From contig JAACJM010000020.1 in the NCBI GenBank assembly GCA_013368315.1, positions 62,001 through 126,000 of the forward strand: a stretch of 64,000 nucleotides of DNA, given 5' to 3'. Positions 31,442 to 44,247 of the stretch are shown piece by piece (positions within the stretch are counted from its first letter, which is position 1; every line of letters starts with the position of its first letter). Made by a program: the position numbers and the translations under genes. The notes below the pieces were generated by a model that had not been told where the DNA came from, made no database searches, and worked only from the letters and a program-made list of their open reading frames with translations. This DNA is from Tetrapyrgos nigripes (Eukaryota > Basidiomycota > Agaricomycetes > Agaricales > Campanellaceae).

Positions 31442-33319
31442 TAATAGGTGGTTTTTGTAATTAAGTGCTAGGAACTGCACCCAAACACAAAACTGTATAC
31501 AAATGTAAATGAGACGAGTGTTCCAAGTAGTCAGAGTACTCAAACTCCCAGTTTACTTGTACTATAAGTACTTTTGATTGGGGTTTTTTAATGAAGTTAG
31601 CACTTAGCGTGCGACACAATAAACACAAGTTTAACACCAAGGGGATCAATGAGTCCCAAAAATCAAACACTTGTAGGCCACAGTTGCCTTAAAATCAACA
31701 CTTAATAGACCAGAAGGTCAACACAAAGATCACAGTTATAACCCCAAAGATGTTCAATTTTAAAACTCTATTATCTCCAACACAATGATTATACTTGTAG
31801 AGAGTGCAGTTAAGTTTGTTTAGAAGCTTTAGTCCGTGTTTCATGTCCTCTACCCAGAGGTGTGCAGACAGTTATGGCCAGACCAGACATTCCTTTTGGG
31901 TTTTAAGGTCAGTCAGACCTCCCCCCCTCCCCCCCTCCTTCCTAAAAAGGAAAGAGATAAGATAAATCTTTGCTTACAAATTATTAAATCAAGTCACTTT
32001 TCCCTCCAGACCACCTTATAGACCCTCTACTGACCTAAAGACACAACAAAGGAGTGATAAATGCTAATGTGGGATCCATTTTCTTGAGGTAGCAAATATT
32101 TTTCAAAGAAAAGTTCATGATGTCAGACCACTGACAACATCACTATTGTGAGAGCTATATACCATTTCAGTGGGATCTCACCTAAATAAGGCATATCAGG
32201 CATGTCTTCTACCTGTTTTTACCCTCCAAGTGTATTTCTGATACTTTAAAGCAGAGATGACTCCAGAAATTTGGTCTATACACTCTCTAGGGCATGATGT
32301 ACTTTTGGGTCATAAGCCCTCTCCAGATCCCCTCCCCCCCCAAGGTCCAGTCTCAGATAGACCAGCTGCACACCTCTTGTCCTCTACTATTGCTAGCGAG
32401 ATCTGATACTCTATGGTATGTGGCTTGGGTAGCTACTCATAATATCTGGTCCTTTTATACTACTTGCAGCTACAACTATACAGTTACCTATTTCTTTTCA
32501 AGGTCCGCTAAAAGGTATGTAAAGAAAATATAAAAACAAATCAAAAATTCTGCTAGCGAGTTCTACCTATTTCCTCATAAGTAAAGACTTGCTTATTAGG
32601 GTATACAGAAACTGTTTAATATTATCTAAATATTCATAGGAACTTTCTTCAGTTCCCTTTGTAAGCCGTCTGGTGTTTTCGTGTACCATCCTGGTTAGTG
32701 AGCATCACATCTATGACTCAGAATGCTCCACTTATGACCGCTAGGTCCATCATATGCATCCTTATGCTAGGGGCATAGGGTTTTCTTGTAGTTTCTTTAT
32801 TCCGTTCAGTTTTCCTTTCCCTTTTCTCTGATCTTGCTTTATTCGCATTCTATGTCTTGCCAGCAGTCTACTACTGAGTCCTACATATGAGTCCAGCTCT
32901 TCTGCAGTCCCGTTTGCATACTTATTTCTCCTTCAATGCTTTCAACGCCTAGCTAGACAATTACTGATGGATTTATCCTTATCCAGAAATAATGTTACCT
33001 GTTTGGGTTGTATTCTGATCGTTTGGATGTACTGTGACTTAGCGCTTCTGTCCCTTATATCTCTGTGTAGAGGTGTCTGTTCACTATCCCTTCTGTACTG
33101 ATGGATAGCTGAACTCTCTGGGATCCTGTACATATATACTTTGTCCTACTTTTGTCCACATGTACCTTTTACAGATACTTAAGATTCCCTCGAAGTTGTC
33201 TTAGTACTACAGGATTTACTGATACATAGATCTAGACCTAGCATGATTGTCCACATGTCTGATCTTAGCGCTGTCTTCTCTGATTGACCTTTTGGCCGAG
33301 GATTGTGCTGCTTACATGT
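31442..33319. mobile_element. R-family element, copy R3 (inverted, truncated)
   Basis: It begins TAATAGGTGGTTTTTGTAAT and follows R1/R2 in reverse, with extra sequence near 31,850-32,330. It stops at GTGCTGCTTACATG, at the point where the next R copy (R4) starts. The last ~370 bp expected from R1 are missing. It interrupts or ends the unknown gene at 28696-31360. Confidence 0.7.
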
Positions 33320-35033
33320 TAATAAGTAGTCTTTGGTAAATATGTACTTTATGTACTAAAAACACAAAAACCTTTATACAATCTTAAAAGAAGACGAGTG
33401 TTCCGAGTAGTCAGAGTACTCAAAGTCTTAACCAATCTTGTACTATAAGTACTTTTGTGGGGGTTTTGATAACACTTTTGCGCTAGCGCGCGAAGACACA
33501 AATATAACACCAAATGGACTAACAAGCCCCAAAGATCTAACACAGTTTTTGAAGGCCACAAATGCCTTAGTTCAAAATCACAAACACACACACAAAGACC
33601 AAAGGTCAAACACAATAAGTTCACAATTTTATAACCACACTTGTTAAATTTTATAGACACTTGTTATAACCAACACACAATTTATACTCTTTTGGAGTGC
33701 AAGGTAAATGATAAAAGCTTTAGTCCAGTGTTTCACGTTTCCACTAATTACTAGCGAAATCCGGTACTCTACAGTACGTGGCTTGGGTAGCTACTAGTAA
33801 TACCTGGTCCTTTTATACTACTGGTAGCTACAACTATACAGTTACTGCTTTAATTTGAATGTCCGCAAAAAGGTACACAAAGAAAATTACAAATGCACAA
33901 TAAAATCGCTAGCGGGGTCTACCTACTTTCTTCGTAAGTAAAGTCCTGCTATATCAGGTATCTAGAAACTGTCCGTTCATTATCTAAATTTTGGTTAGGG
34001 ATTTCTTTAGTCCCTCTTGCTTAATCCGTCTCGTTATTCTGAGTACCGCTCTGGTTAGTGCAGCCAGTATTGCTGACACACCAAGCTCCACCTATGACTA
34101 CAGTATCCACTAGCGCACCTTTCGCTAGGAATATATGTGTGTAGCCGTAGTTTCTTTAGGCCGCCGTTATTCCCATCATTCAACCTTACTCGTCTAGCGC
34201 CAGGCCTCCCCTGACTAGGTAAGTACCATATTTATCTTCTACTAGAGTCCAGCTCTATGTAGCACTTTATTCTACCTTCCTAGTGTTGTCCTACACTCTT
34301 CAACGCTTTTTCTAGCGCTTGCCGAGCATATAGTCCCAATCCGGAAATACTGTTACCCATTCGGGTTGTATTCTGATCTTTCGGATCTGCTGTGTTCTAG
34401 TGCTTCTATCCTCTATATCTCTTTATAGAGTGTCCCGCTAGGTGTCCCTTCTTCATAGTTAGATTCCTGACATTTCTAGGGTTCTATACATATACATATT
34501 GTCCTACTTCTGCCCACAGATGCTCTGTAGGATCCCATAATATTCCTTCAATACTCTTGGTACCTTCGGAATCCACTGATCTCATAGATCTAGACCCTAG
34601 CAAGGCTAGTTCCGAATGTCCGATACCGCTATAGCCTTTCTGATCAGCCTTCGGCCGAGGCTTGTGTTGCGTGCGCATCTGCCCTTGCTCGCAAATAGGG
34701 GCTATCCCTACTTCACCATCCCTTTGAGTTATCTTAGCAGTACTAGCAGTAGTAATAGGATATGTTTATAGTCCCTTAGGACCTCTATCTATATCATTAC
34801 TTGGGTCTGCTATTACCACCTTGGATAATATACATCTATCATAGTACTTAGAATGAGCATACCCATCCATAAGCACTTAATTGTTATTATATTATCACTT
34901 TTCTAGTCTGCTAGGTTTTAAATAGCAGCTCAGGGCTCACTCTAGTCCTTATATTCCCTTAAGAGATGTCAATACTGCTTTATTATGGACTACGCTAGGT
35001 GTTTTACTACCGCGAATTTTGTCTGGCGTATCA
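33320..35033. mobile_element. R-family element, copy R4 (complete, diverged)
   Basis: It starts TAATAAGTAGTCTTTGG and ends TTTTGTCTGGCGTATCA, 1.71 kb, in the same orientation as R3. It keeps all landmarks of the family (ACTATAAGTACTTTTG, GCTAGCGGGGTCTACCTAC, TATTGTCCTACTT, AATAGGGGCTATCCC) but is clearly diverged and more CpG-rich, so it represents another subfamily. Confidence 0.7.
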
Positions 35034-35657
35034 ACAGTTTCGCTGTCGGTCCCAGTGCCAGTGGCGTTCACAAAGGTTATAAACTGTGAGCACAGTTGAG
35101 AATGCCCGTGATGGTTGAGTCTAACGATGAGCTGGCTGAGATACTGGCAGCTTAGGTCGTACAATATAGCAGAACGGATATGGGAGGCATCAATGCCTTG
35201 GGGAATGCTCTCCAAAACATTAGGCCCCTCTTCACCTCTACAGAGACCAGGTGGAGCAGACTTGTTTGATGAGCCTGTATGCTCAACATCCCTAAGGGTC
35301 ATGAGTGTTTAGTCATCCTAAATAAAAGTGAGGCAGAGGGAAATACATACTTGGTTGTGACAGTCGAGGTGGCAGAGTTGAGGGGCTCATTAGTACTAGA
35401 AAGAACTCAGGTCATCAGTTTGGGCAGTGAGAAGGGCAAAAGTACCTTTGACAAGTGGAGAAAGGCATCAACAAGAGACAGGACTTGAAAAGTGTAGATC
35501 TGGTGAGGCAGATGCATTTTTATACCTTAACAGGGGGTCAACGAAATAAATTTAAAATCTAAAACATAAAACATGACCAAAAAAAAAATCAGACTGGCCG
35601 GCGTTCACATAGACCCATGAGCTGAAAGAAGAACTTACCAAATACCTCTCCACTATC
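35034..35657. other. Region between R4 and the KDZ transposase
   Basis: No gene is supported. A minus-strand frame (up to 35302) encodes a plausible but unrecognised peptide. AAATCAGACTGGC at 35586-35598 is matched, inverted with one mismatch, at 39781-39793 beyond the transposase, a weak candidate for KDZ element ends. Confidence 0.35.
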
Positions 35658-38600
35658 ATGGCACCTAAACGAAAACTACAGCAGATGCTCAATGAGGGAT
35701 CCTATTTCCAGCTCTCAATGGATGACCTGTTTACTCCAGCCATCGAGACTACAATGAACATGGGTTCTCTTTCATTGGATGCACGAAGGTCGCATACAAC
35801 GCCAATCGTCTACGTGTTTGGTTCTCCTGAAAAGAAACATCAATGCGAAATGCTGCAACAACTACGGGAGAGAGGTCCTCCACATCTGACTGAGAATGAG
35901 AACGGCTCCTGGGACTGGGAGGCGTGCTACATGTTGAATGACAGTGTTGAGAATGGGGAGGAAGGTGATGCATCAATGACGAAGGTGGTGGCAGTGAAAC
36001 AGCATTACTTGACCTCGGTAAGCTCACATTGTCCTCACTGAGACGCGTTTCGATGTATTGGGAGCTCAGAATCAACCAATGCTATTATGGTGACCTCTGC
36101 GTGATGAATATCTTGCCGAGTTAATTAGAAGTGAAGGTCGAGGGGACTACTGTGGAGGGCTCTGCCCAAATTGTTGTAGAACGGGAACAAAGTACGCACC
36201 ATTGTATCAGTGCACAGATTGCTTCTCTCCAGACCTTGTATGCAAGGAATGTTGCTGAGAAGCTCATGTGCAACAACCCCTAGACATCATCAAAGTGAGT
36301 TGGGTGACAGGTTGAAGCTCAGGATTATACTGATGAGTTGAATACAGAAGTGGAATGGAAAATACTTTGAACAAGTGCATCTGAAAGATATCAGGGTCAC
36401 AGTGCAGCTTGGACATGCACGAGATGAAGAATGCGACAATCCACACAAAGGAAATGTTGGGTTTCTCATCATCCATACCAACGGTCTCCACCCTGTTTCT
36501 GTGAATTATTGTGGTTGTCCTGGACACGATGTATCTTACTGGCAACAATGCTTGCAGCACCGATGGTTCCCAGCAATCCAGGACGATCCTCAAACTTGTG
36601 CTACTTTCAAGGTGCTCGAGTTGTTTCACCGAATGACGCTCCATGGGAAAGTCCACAATTATGACTTCATGGCTGGTTTAGAGAAGATGACAAGTTGGGG
36701 CAGTATCCTGCATCAAAAGGTAAGTAATGGAAATGATTACGAAAGGGAGACTGAAAGGACATAAACCTACAGGATCAGTATAAAGTATTTGGTAGAATGT
36801 TCCTCCAATATCGGCATCTATTGCTGCTAAAAAGATCTGGAAGAGGCAACTGCCCTGAGGGACAGAAAGTCAAAGAAACCAAACCAGGAGAGTGCACGAT
36901 GGAGTGTCTGGCCTGCCCTAAGCCGGGTATTAACTTACCACTGGACTGGGAGACAGTGAAAAAAGGAAGACAGGTGTGTACTGTCAGTTTAATCCCCAAA
37001 TGAAGCTGAGAACGGCAGACCAGATTCTTGTATAACAAATTCATAGCGATTGATGCTTGTTTTCAGCTTAAACATCGCTTAGTGTCCTCAGAAATGAAGG
37101 ATCCAGGGTTGGAAACAGGGTGGGCATATTTCGTGGAGGATAGGCCCTTCCAGGAATTCCTCAAGACCATCACTAGCCAGCATGAGGTGCATAAGGGGAG
37201 CCTAGATGACATACCAACAAGTCCTGACGTGTTATTCAAGATGAGTACTTGTAGCAGTCTGGCAGCTCTGGACTATGCCGAGACCAGGCACTGGCGGGGA
37301 TATGGTTCAACTGGTGTTGCCATTGGAGTCTTGCACAAGACATGAGATGGTCCAAGCCCTGGGTGCTGTTGATTTATAGAAGGGAGAAAGGTATGTTCGT
37401 TTTGATTATGTCATTGGTGATGTTCCGTTGATCTCTGTTCTGTTGGAATATCTCATCTCTGTTAATTAGATATGCTAATATGGATTACACGTGGGGTTCT
37501 CTTCTTCATAACATCGACCCTCGACTGTGTCTCATCAATTCCTACGACATTGCGTGCCAATGGCACAAATGCCTTGGTACTCAGATGGATAACATGCCAG
37601 AATTAGTCCACATAGATACCTCTCAGTGGGAAATGGAGTTTGTCATCCCAAAATTACATATCCACAGGCACAATCTGTCTTGCCAACTCAACCATTCGCT
37701 AAACTACATGCTGGGAGTAGGGAGGACAGATGCAGAGGGTATTGAAAGAGCCTGGGCCAACGTTGGACCTGTGGCCACTAGCACCTGAGAGATGGGACCA
37801 GGTACACAACATGACACACTTGACGACCATTTCCACCACTGGAATTGGCAAAAGACTGTCGCACTAGGTTCCATTTTTCCTTTTTAATTGACAATGATCA
37901 GGCCGTATACTACTTAAACGTCTACACACAGCTGTAGTAGAGTGAAATGCGCAGGAGAAGGCATTTGAGGAGTTTGCTTCGTCCCAAGAAGAGAGTGCAG
38001 AGACTTGGGTGCAAATGATAAGGAATTGGGAGGAGAAATGTACAGATGTAAACCTGTTTGAATTGTGCAAAAGCGATATGTCATGCATTGGCTGGGGATG
38101 GTTTTATTGTCTGACCAGTTGCTAGGTTTGACAGAGCAGGGAGTACATCTGGTTTTGGCTGAGCAGGAGAAGAAGGATGAGAAAGCTGGGTCTCCAGGAA
38201 TCCATCACATAAGCCCTAGTGCTTTCATTGCTCATGCGTTGGAACTGGAGGAACAACAGTATGTATTGGACTCATTGAGTGCGTTTTTATATACTAATAT
38301 TATTTATATAGACGCCATCTGCAGCAGGACGTCCAGAGGAACACATGTCCCAGCACGAGGGAGCTCACCGTGTTCATTGAGCGTTGTGTGCATCTAGGAA
38401 GGGCGATTGGGCATCTAACAGCAATCCAAGCAACCTACACTCCAGCAGCATTGCAAGTTTTGGCTGCTTGTGAAGCTATAAGACACGAAAAGGACAAGGT
38501 TTCTGATGAACGAGCTGAAGATATTCCTCTCCTTCTCCCATCCGCCCTTTCTCCAGAGATGCGAACACAAGGATGTCGGGAGGGGTTACTGGAGATTGAG

Positions 38601-39565
38601 CTCCAAATGTGGGAAGCCCAGATGCGGTGTTCACTAGAACATCTACGCAACCACCTTCACATCCATTCTCAACTGGTGACCTACCATGATTCTAATGTCC
38701 GCCATCAAGCTACCTTGACCAGGTCCAGAGCATTACTCAATAGGAATGACATCAAGACTGAACTGCATAAACGTCGTTATCAAGCTGCATGGGAGGCTGT
38801 CTGGAAAGTGAATGGGAAGGATGACAGGAGGATGGAGTGGAGGAAATTGAAAGATTCGGATGTCCAGTGCCTAACCACTGAAGCTGACCATGCTTGGAGG
38901 AGTGCAAGGAAGATGTTGGGAAAGAAGAAACAGAAGGAATTGGAATGACAAGATGCATTGACAGCTGCATTGACAGCTGCAGCAGATGAGGCTGAATACA
39001 ACAGAGAAACTCTCAAGGCGAGGACTGGCAGTGGCTACGCAAAGACATCCTGGATTTGGATGCAAGGTGGATCAGGCCAGGTGGTTGATGAAGAACATTT
39101 GCGAGATGGTATGTTACTTGGCTTCAATGCATCAGCTGAGGCGATGTTAACCAGTATTCACAGGGATTCGGGTGGAGTTTAGCAAATCATACGCATGGAA
39201 ATGGAGGTGGAGGGAGGATGTGATGCTCATCAAGGATGAAATGCACTGCACATTACAAGGTCTGGAATGGAAGGCTTGCTGGTGGGAGGCTAGGACGAAG
39301 TCACCCTTGGCAATTGATGAGATACATACAGAGGGGATCGCAGCATACACTCACAGCCAGGCAGGGGTTTGAAAATTTGTGGGATGGCTATGAGACACTG
39401 GAGTCCATTGAGGATGACAATGACAAGGACAATGCTGAAGTGTTTCTGGAGGAGGCCTGTGATGGTGCTGATGCAGATGGTCAAGATGGTATAGATGACG
39501 AGGAGCAGGAGGGGCAAGAGGAGGACGATGAATTCATGCTTGGACAGGAGTTCGCCAATTTGTAA
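35658..39565 (+). pseudogene. KDZ-family DNA transposase with CxC2-like cysteine cluster
   Basis: A near full-length but broken KDZ transposase gene. It starts MAPKRKLQQMLNEGSYFQLS. Cys clusters follow: CGGLCPNCCRTGTKYAPL, CTDCFSPDLVCKECC (in-frame TGA at about 36256). The KDZ core is next: KWNGKYFEQVHLKDI, NTNGLHPVSV-like, WFPAIQDDPQTCATF, KRSGRGNCPEGQK, CLACPKPGINLP. Catalytic-type residues remain: D in FIAIDACFQLKHR (37052), D in NSYDIACQWHK, the PKLHIHRH block, and E in RTDAEGIERAWANVGP. The C-terminal helical part (HISPSAFIAHALELEEQQ, KRRYQAAWEAVWKVNGKDD) ends in an acidic tail EEQEGQEEDDEFMLGQ. Breaks include stops near 36256, 37343, 37377 and 38946; some gaps are introns. The family moves DNA transposons in mushrooms. 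Confidence 0.88.
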
Positions 39566-39789
39566 ATCGGTATATGTACTAATTATAATTCCGACATTAA
39601 TACAATAATTGCAAAAACCCTCAAATTGGCAATATTTATGAGATTATTTCAGACTGGATGCTTATGTGAGCCCTTGAGTATTCTGCCAGGATGCCGGTGG
39701 GCCTTGAGATTCAAGCTCCGAGCAAAGAGGAAGTGGGTGGCATTTGCCCAGATCGATTTGTAATTTGTGATGTGGAGTTTGCCAGTCAG

Positions 39790-42785
39790 ATTTATAATTC
39801 ACCTACAGCCACAGGTGATCATATCTGAAATATCTTTGATTACATTATGAGAGGAAGACAATGATGATGATGTTTGAGTCACTGTTACCGGTGGCAAACT
39901 AGATGACGATGATGGGGCTGAAGTTTCAGCTGTCCTAACAGCACAAGGAGGAAAGTTTTGAGAGGTATTTTGAGCCATTGAAGTCCTTGGAGTATTGTTT
40001 GGGAACGTTGGACATTCATTGCTCATGTGTCCAGGTTGCCTACATCCAATGATACACTGTACAAAATTGCAGTATACATACTTGGATTTTGGTTCATAAT
40101 ATCAGTTTTGACATTCTTTTAAGGGAATAAGAGGACTAGGGTGAGCCCTGAACTGCTAGTTAATACCTAGCAGGACTAAGAAAACAACAGTACAATAATA
40201 TTAAGTGCTTACGAATGGAGAAACAACTCATTCTAAGTACTATGATAGATATGTATGAGTTGGGAGTTATAATAGCAGACCCACCAAATGATAAAGATAG
40301 TCTATAAAGGCTTTTGAATCCTAGTATAACGACTAGAACTGCTAGCATGATCCAAAGGGACAGTAAAATGTGAGGTAGCCCCTATTCGCAGGCATAGGAA
40401 TGCGTAAGCAACACAATCCTCGGCCGAAAGGTCACTTGGAGAAGACAGTGCTAAGATCGGACATGCAGACAATCACACTAGGTAAACCCCGTAGTACTAA
40501 AACAGCTTCAAGGGAATCTTAAGTATCTGTAAAAGGTACATGTGGACAAAAGTAGGACAAAGTATATATGTACGGGATCCCAGAGAGTTCAGCTATCCAT
40601 CGGTACAGAGGGGATAGTGGATGGGCATCTCTACACAGAGGTATGAGGGACAGAAGCGCTAAGTCGCAGTACATCTGAATGATCGGAATACAACCCAAAT
40701 GGGTAACGTTATTTCCAGATAAGGATAAATCCGTCAGTAATCGTCTAGCTAGGCGTTGAAAGCATTGAGGAAGGAATAAGTATGCAAACAGGACTGCAGA
40801 AGAGCTGGACTCGTATGTAGGACTCAGTAGTAGACTGCTGGCAATACATAGAACAGAAAAAGGGAAAGGAAAACCGAACAGAATAAAGAAACTATGAGAA
40901 AACCCTATGCCCCTAGCATAAGGACACATATGAAGAACCTAGCAGTCATAAGTGGAGCATTCTGAGTCATAGATGTGATGCTCACTAACCAGGATGGTAC
41001 ATGAAAACACCAGACAGCTTACAAAGGGAACTGAAGAAAGTTCCTACGAATATTTAGATAATATTGAACAGTTTCTGTATACCCTAATAAGCAAGTCTTT
41101 ACTTATGAGGAAATAGGTAGAACTCACTAGTGGACTTTTCGATTTGTTTTATATTTTCTCTACGTACCTTTTAGCAGACCTCGAAAAGAAATAGGTAACT
41201 GTATAGTTGTAGCTGCGAGTAGTATAAAAGGACCAGATATTACAAATAGCTACCCAAGCCACATACTGTAGAGTATCGGATCTCGCTAGCAATAGTAGAG
41301 GACGTGAAACACGGACTAAAGCTTCTAAACAAACTTAACTGCACTCACTACAAGTATAAACATTGTGTTGGAGATAATAGAGTTTTAAAAATTGAACATC
41401 TTTGGGGTTATAACTGTGATCTTTGTGTTGACCTTCTGGTCTATTAAGTGTTGATTTCAAGGCAACTGTGGCCTACAAGTGTTTGATTTTTGGGACTCGC
41501 TGATCCCCTTGGTGTTAAACTTGTGTTTATTGTGTCACGCGCTAAGTGCTAACTTCATTGAAAAACCCCGATCAAAAGTACTTATAGTACAAGTAAACTG
41601 GGAGTTTGAGTACTCTGACTACTTGGAACACTCGTCTCATTTACATTTGTATATGCTTTTGTGTTTGGGTGCAGTTCCTAGCACTTAATTACAAAAACCA
41701 CCTATTAGCGAAGCATGCCCCTAGTTTTCAGAGTCAGTCTCTTTCTTTGGGCATCAGTTTTGGTAAAGGAGTAAAGGACAAGTTAGCACCTGGTCCATAT
41801 TCATAAGTGCATTTACGCTTGCTACTGTCCATCCCTGGGAAGGACCTGAGTTCATCCTTGGTGTAGAGAATGGTCTCGATCATCCTTCTTTCTCTCTCTC
41901 GTTTATCCATTCCAAATGGAGATCCATTGCCCTTTCCCTATACTCATCGAAGTCCTTCCACTTCAGCCATGTTCCCACCACCGACTTCTGAAGATCCCTC
42001 AGAAGAGCTGTTTCTCCATAGTCTGACTCTTCTCTGTACATATCAAAGATGCTATTATAACTACTAATGTCCATTCCTTTCATCCTAGCATTCTTGATTT
42101 TATTTCTCACAACCTCATCAGCAGCAAGAGCTTTAAAATCCCTTTTGAACCTATCCTTTATCTCCTTTAACGTAGTCCATTGCCTTGCTTTTGGTTTGAG
42201 TTTCGTATCTTCCTCATCTTCTTCTCACTCTGTGATTCATTGGGTTGCCCAATCTCCTCATTTTTCTCCTGTAAAGAACAAGAGGAATAAGGACACCTTG
42301 GAGTCCTCGGTGGAGTATCTGGCCTTGTTCTGATGTAGGTAATTGTTGAACAAGGCTAGCCATTGCTTTGCTTCATCATGTTCTCCATTAAAGGCATCAG
42401 GTTTCCTTCCTCATTTGGAAGTACTGTTGGAGTCGTTAGGTGCTACGTCGGACATGGCTGAATTGTCTGGATCTGATAGATCTGGAGAGGGAGGAGGGTT
42501 TGGACGATGAGGGGCTACAGATGGTCCTTTGTTAGACGGAATTGCAGGAGAAGAAGGGTTGTCTGGTTCTGATGGATCGGGAGAAGGATCTTGGGGAGGG
42601 GTTGATGGGTTATTAGAAGATGGATCTGGTAACAGATCTGATGCAGAAGTTGGATCAGGTGGTATGAGAGAAGAGGGTTCTGGATTTGGTTGAGTGTTTG
42701 TAGGGGTAGATGATCCTTGTTCTGGTTCGGTTTCGGAGTCAATAATAGGATGAGCTTTTTGAATAGTGAGTTCTTGGTTGTGCAT
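39790..42785 (-). pseudogene. Gypsy-like Gag, split by an R element
   Basis: Minus-strand blocks in order are a Pro/Ser-rich start (42411-42785, MHNQELTIQKAHPIIDSETE), a Gag core FNGEHDEAKQWLALFNNYL near 42,370, and MKGMDISSYNSIFDMYREES with LRDLQKSVVGTWLKWKDF (41880-42110). After the R2 insertion comes a zinc-knuckle remnant GCRQPGHMSNECP (40000-40040) followed by a Ser/Thr-rich end. The order and the knuckle identify the Gag of an LTR retrotransposon, probably gypsy type. R2 (40050-41707) cuts just before the second Cys of the knuckle. Frameshifts lie near 42,230. No protease or pol follows; the KDZ gene lies beyond. Dead element. Confidence 0.65.
40050..41707. mobile_element. R-family element, copy R2
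   Basis: It starts TGATACACTGTACAAAATTG and ends AAAACCACCTATTA, 1.66 kb, in the same orientation as R1. It is inserted in the gag pseudogene. Against R1 it shows many CG to TG or CA changes, for example GCGATGCTCGCTAACC in R1 against GTGATGCTCACTAACC here. No target duplication is visible. Confidence 0.78.
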
Positions 42786-43080
42786 TACAACTTCACACTT
42801 GATAGGAAGGGTTTCGGGAAGTGTTTGAGTGTTGTACCTGTTAATACAGGGCTGGTTTTCGCAGAATATGTAAGGTTTCGAACTCTCCGAGTTATAATTA
42901 CAGTTGAGAACCCTTGGTTTGAAGAAGACGTGTGGACGATCTGCACAGGGAAGATTTGGATCTGCAGATGCGGACTGTCAACTCATCATATACTCTTTCT
43001 ACAATCTATTAGGGCCTTCTTTTTGCCCTTTAAATCACCACGAGGATTTGAAGATAAAGGAGGTAGGTGTACCGTAGTCT
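42786..43080. other. Sequence upstream of gag, no gene
   Basis: Probably the 5' leader of the gag-bearing element. The plus-strand open frame that runs through here into the minisatellite has no recognisable domain. Confidence 0.35.
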
Positions 43081-43230
43081 GTAAGGGATGGAATAGGTGT
43101 ATTGTACTCTCTAAGGGATGGAATAGGTGTATTGTACTCTCTAAGGGATGGAATAGGTGTATTGTACTCTCTAAGGGATGGAATAGGTGTATTGTACTCT
43201 CTAAGGGATGGAATAGGTGTATTGTACTCT
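43081..43230. repeat. 30-bp minisatellite, five near-identical units
   Basis: Five adjacent 30-bp units at 43081, 43111, 43141, 43171 and 43201 are identical except for the first base of the first unit. Each has CTAAGGGATGGAATAGGTGT followed by ATTGTACTCT. A half-unit (AGGTGTACCGTAGTCT) precedes and CTAAGG follows. Because 30 is a multiple of 3, several frames stay open across the array on both strands. This explains the repetitive open frames and is not evidence of a gene. Confidence 0.95.
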
Positions 43231-43778
43231 CTAAGGAATAGAGGTCCTGTAATCCTAACAACAGTTTCCTCAGTATCGAGGTCAAGGGTGACTCATATGT
43301 ATGAATAGACAGAAAGGATCATGTCACCTGGTCCTAGTTTCCAAACCCAACGATGTGTACAGATGAAGTTTCAACTGTAACTCCAAGGATTTGCCTGAAT
43401 GCCTACTGCATGGCTGCACCAGTACTCGGTGTGTGGTAGATAGAGTGGAAGGGGGAGAGGAGGTTGTTCGTAGTCAGGTGGGTTCTCAGGCAGTTTGAAA
43501 TGAATCCGAGAGAATGGGGAAGACAGAGTGAAAGGAATATATGAAAGGGGAAATGATTGTTGCTACACTGTCACTCGAAGTACACAGTGGTTCTGCAGTC
43601 TACTCGAAGTAGTGTCTGCTTAGCAATCGAAACATATTTGAATTGCAGGGAGGGAGAACAACGCTTGCAATATAGATGAAATGGTGGAAAAAGGTAAAAG
43701 GAGTTGAGAACAGAGATGAACAAGATAGAAGAGAAAAAGACTCAAATAGTGAGGTGGGTGTATGGGAGTTCATTCAAG
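43231..43778. other. No supported feature
   Basis: About 550 bp of purine-rich sequence leading to LTR copy IV. No gene or recognised repeat. Confidence 0.4.
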
Positions 43779-44247
43779 TGTCAAGGTTGTAGATACACTC
43801 AAATAACCACCCAAGTCACACAGTTTGAGGAGAGATACAAAGCAATTGATTGAGAGATAGAGATAGAGATAGAGAAACAAGTAGGCTGACTATGCTCTAC
43901 ACTGCATAGTATTAGTACAGAGCAGAGATGAAGTGAATGAACTAAAGGACTAACTAGAATGTCTAGTGGTTTATATAGAAGAGCAATGAATAAGTGATAG
44001 GAAAAAGATAGGAGAAATAGGAGAAACATAAGAGAAAGTGGAGAAATGTAGGGTAAAGATAGGATCAATGGAATGGAAGATTGATTGACAGTTATTATAG
44101 AGTTTGACAGGTCTTATAAGGTTCAAAGTCAGTAATATAAGGTTTAAAAGGTTTATCGAGGAAATGTGATAGACGAATGATCAGAAAATGGGTTCAATAA
44201 TGTAGTAGAAGAGGAAGGAGGACAAAGAACTGTAGCAGTTCGTGACA
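43779..44247. mobile_element. L-family solo LTR, copy IV
   Basis: 469 bp, TGTCAAGGTTGTAG…GCAGTTCGTGACA. It is very similar to copy II and in the same orientation. The flanks TCAAG and TATGG do not match, so no target duplication is visible; one flank may have changed or been lost. Confidence 0.8.

Noticed and set aside
43081..43230. Regular 30-bp repeats resembling a CRISPR array
   Set aside because: Units are directly adjacent with no spacers, and the genome is eukaryotic. It is a minisatellite.
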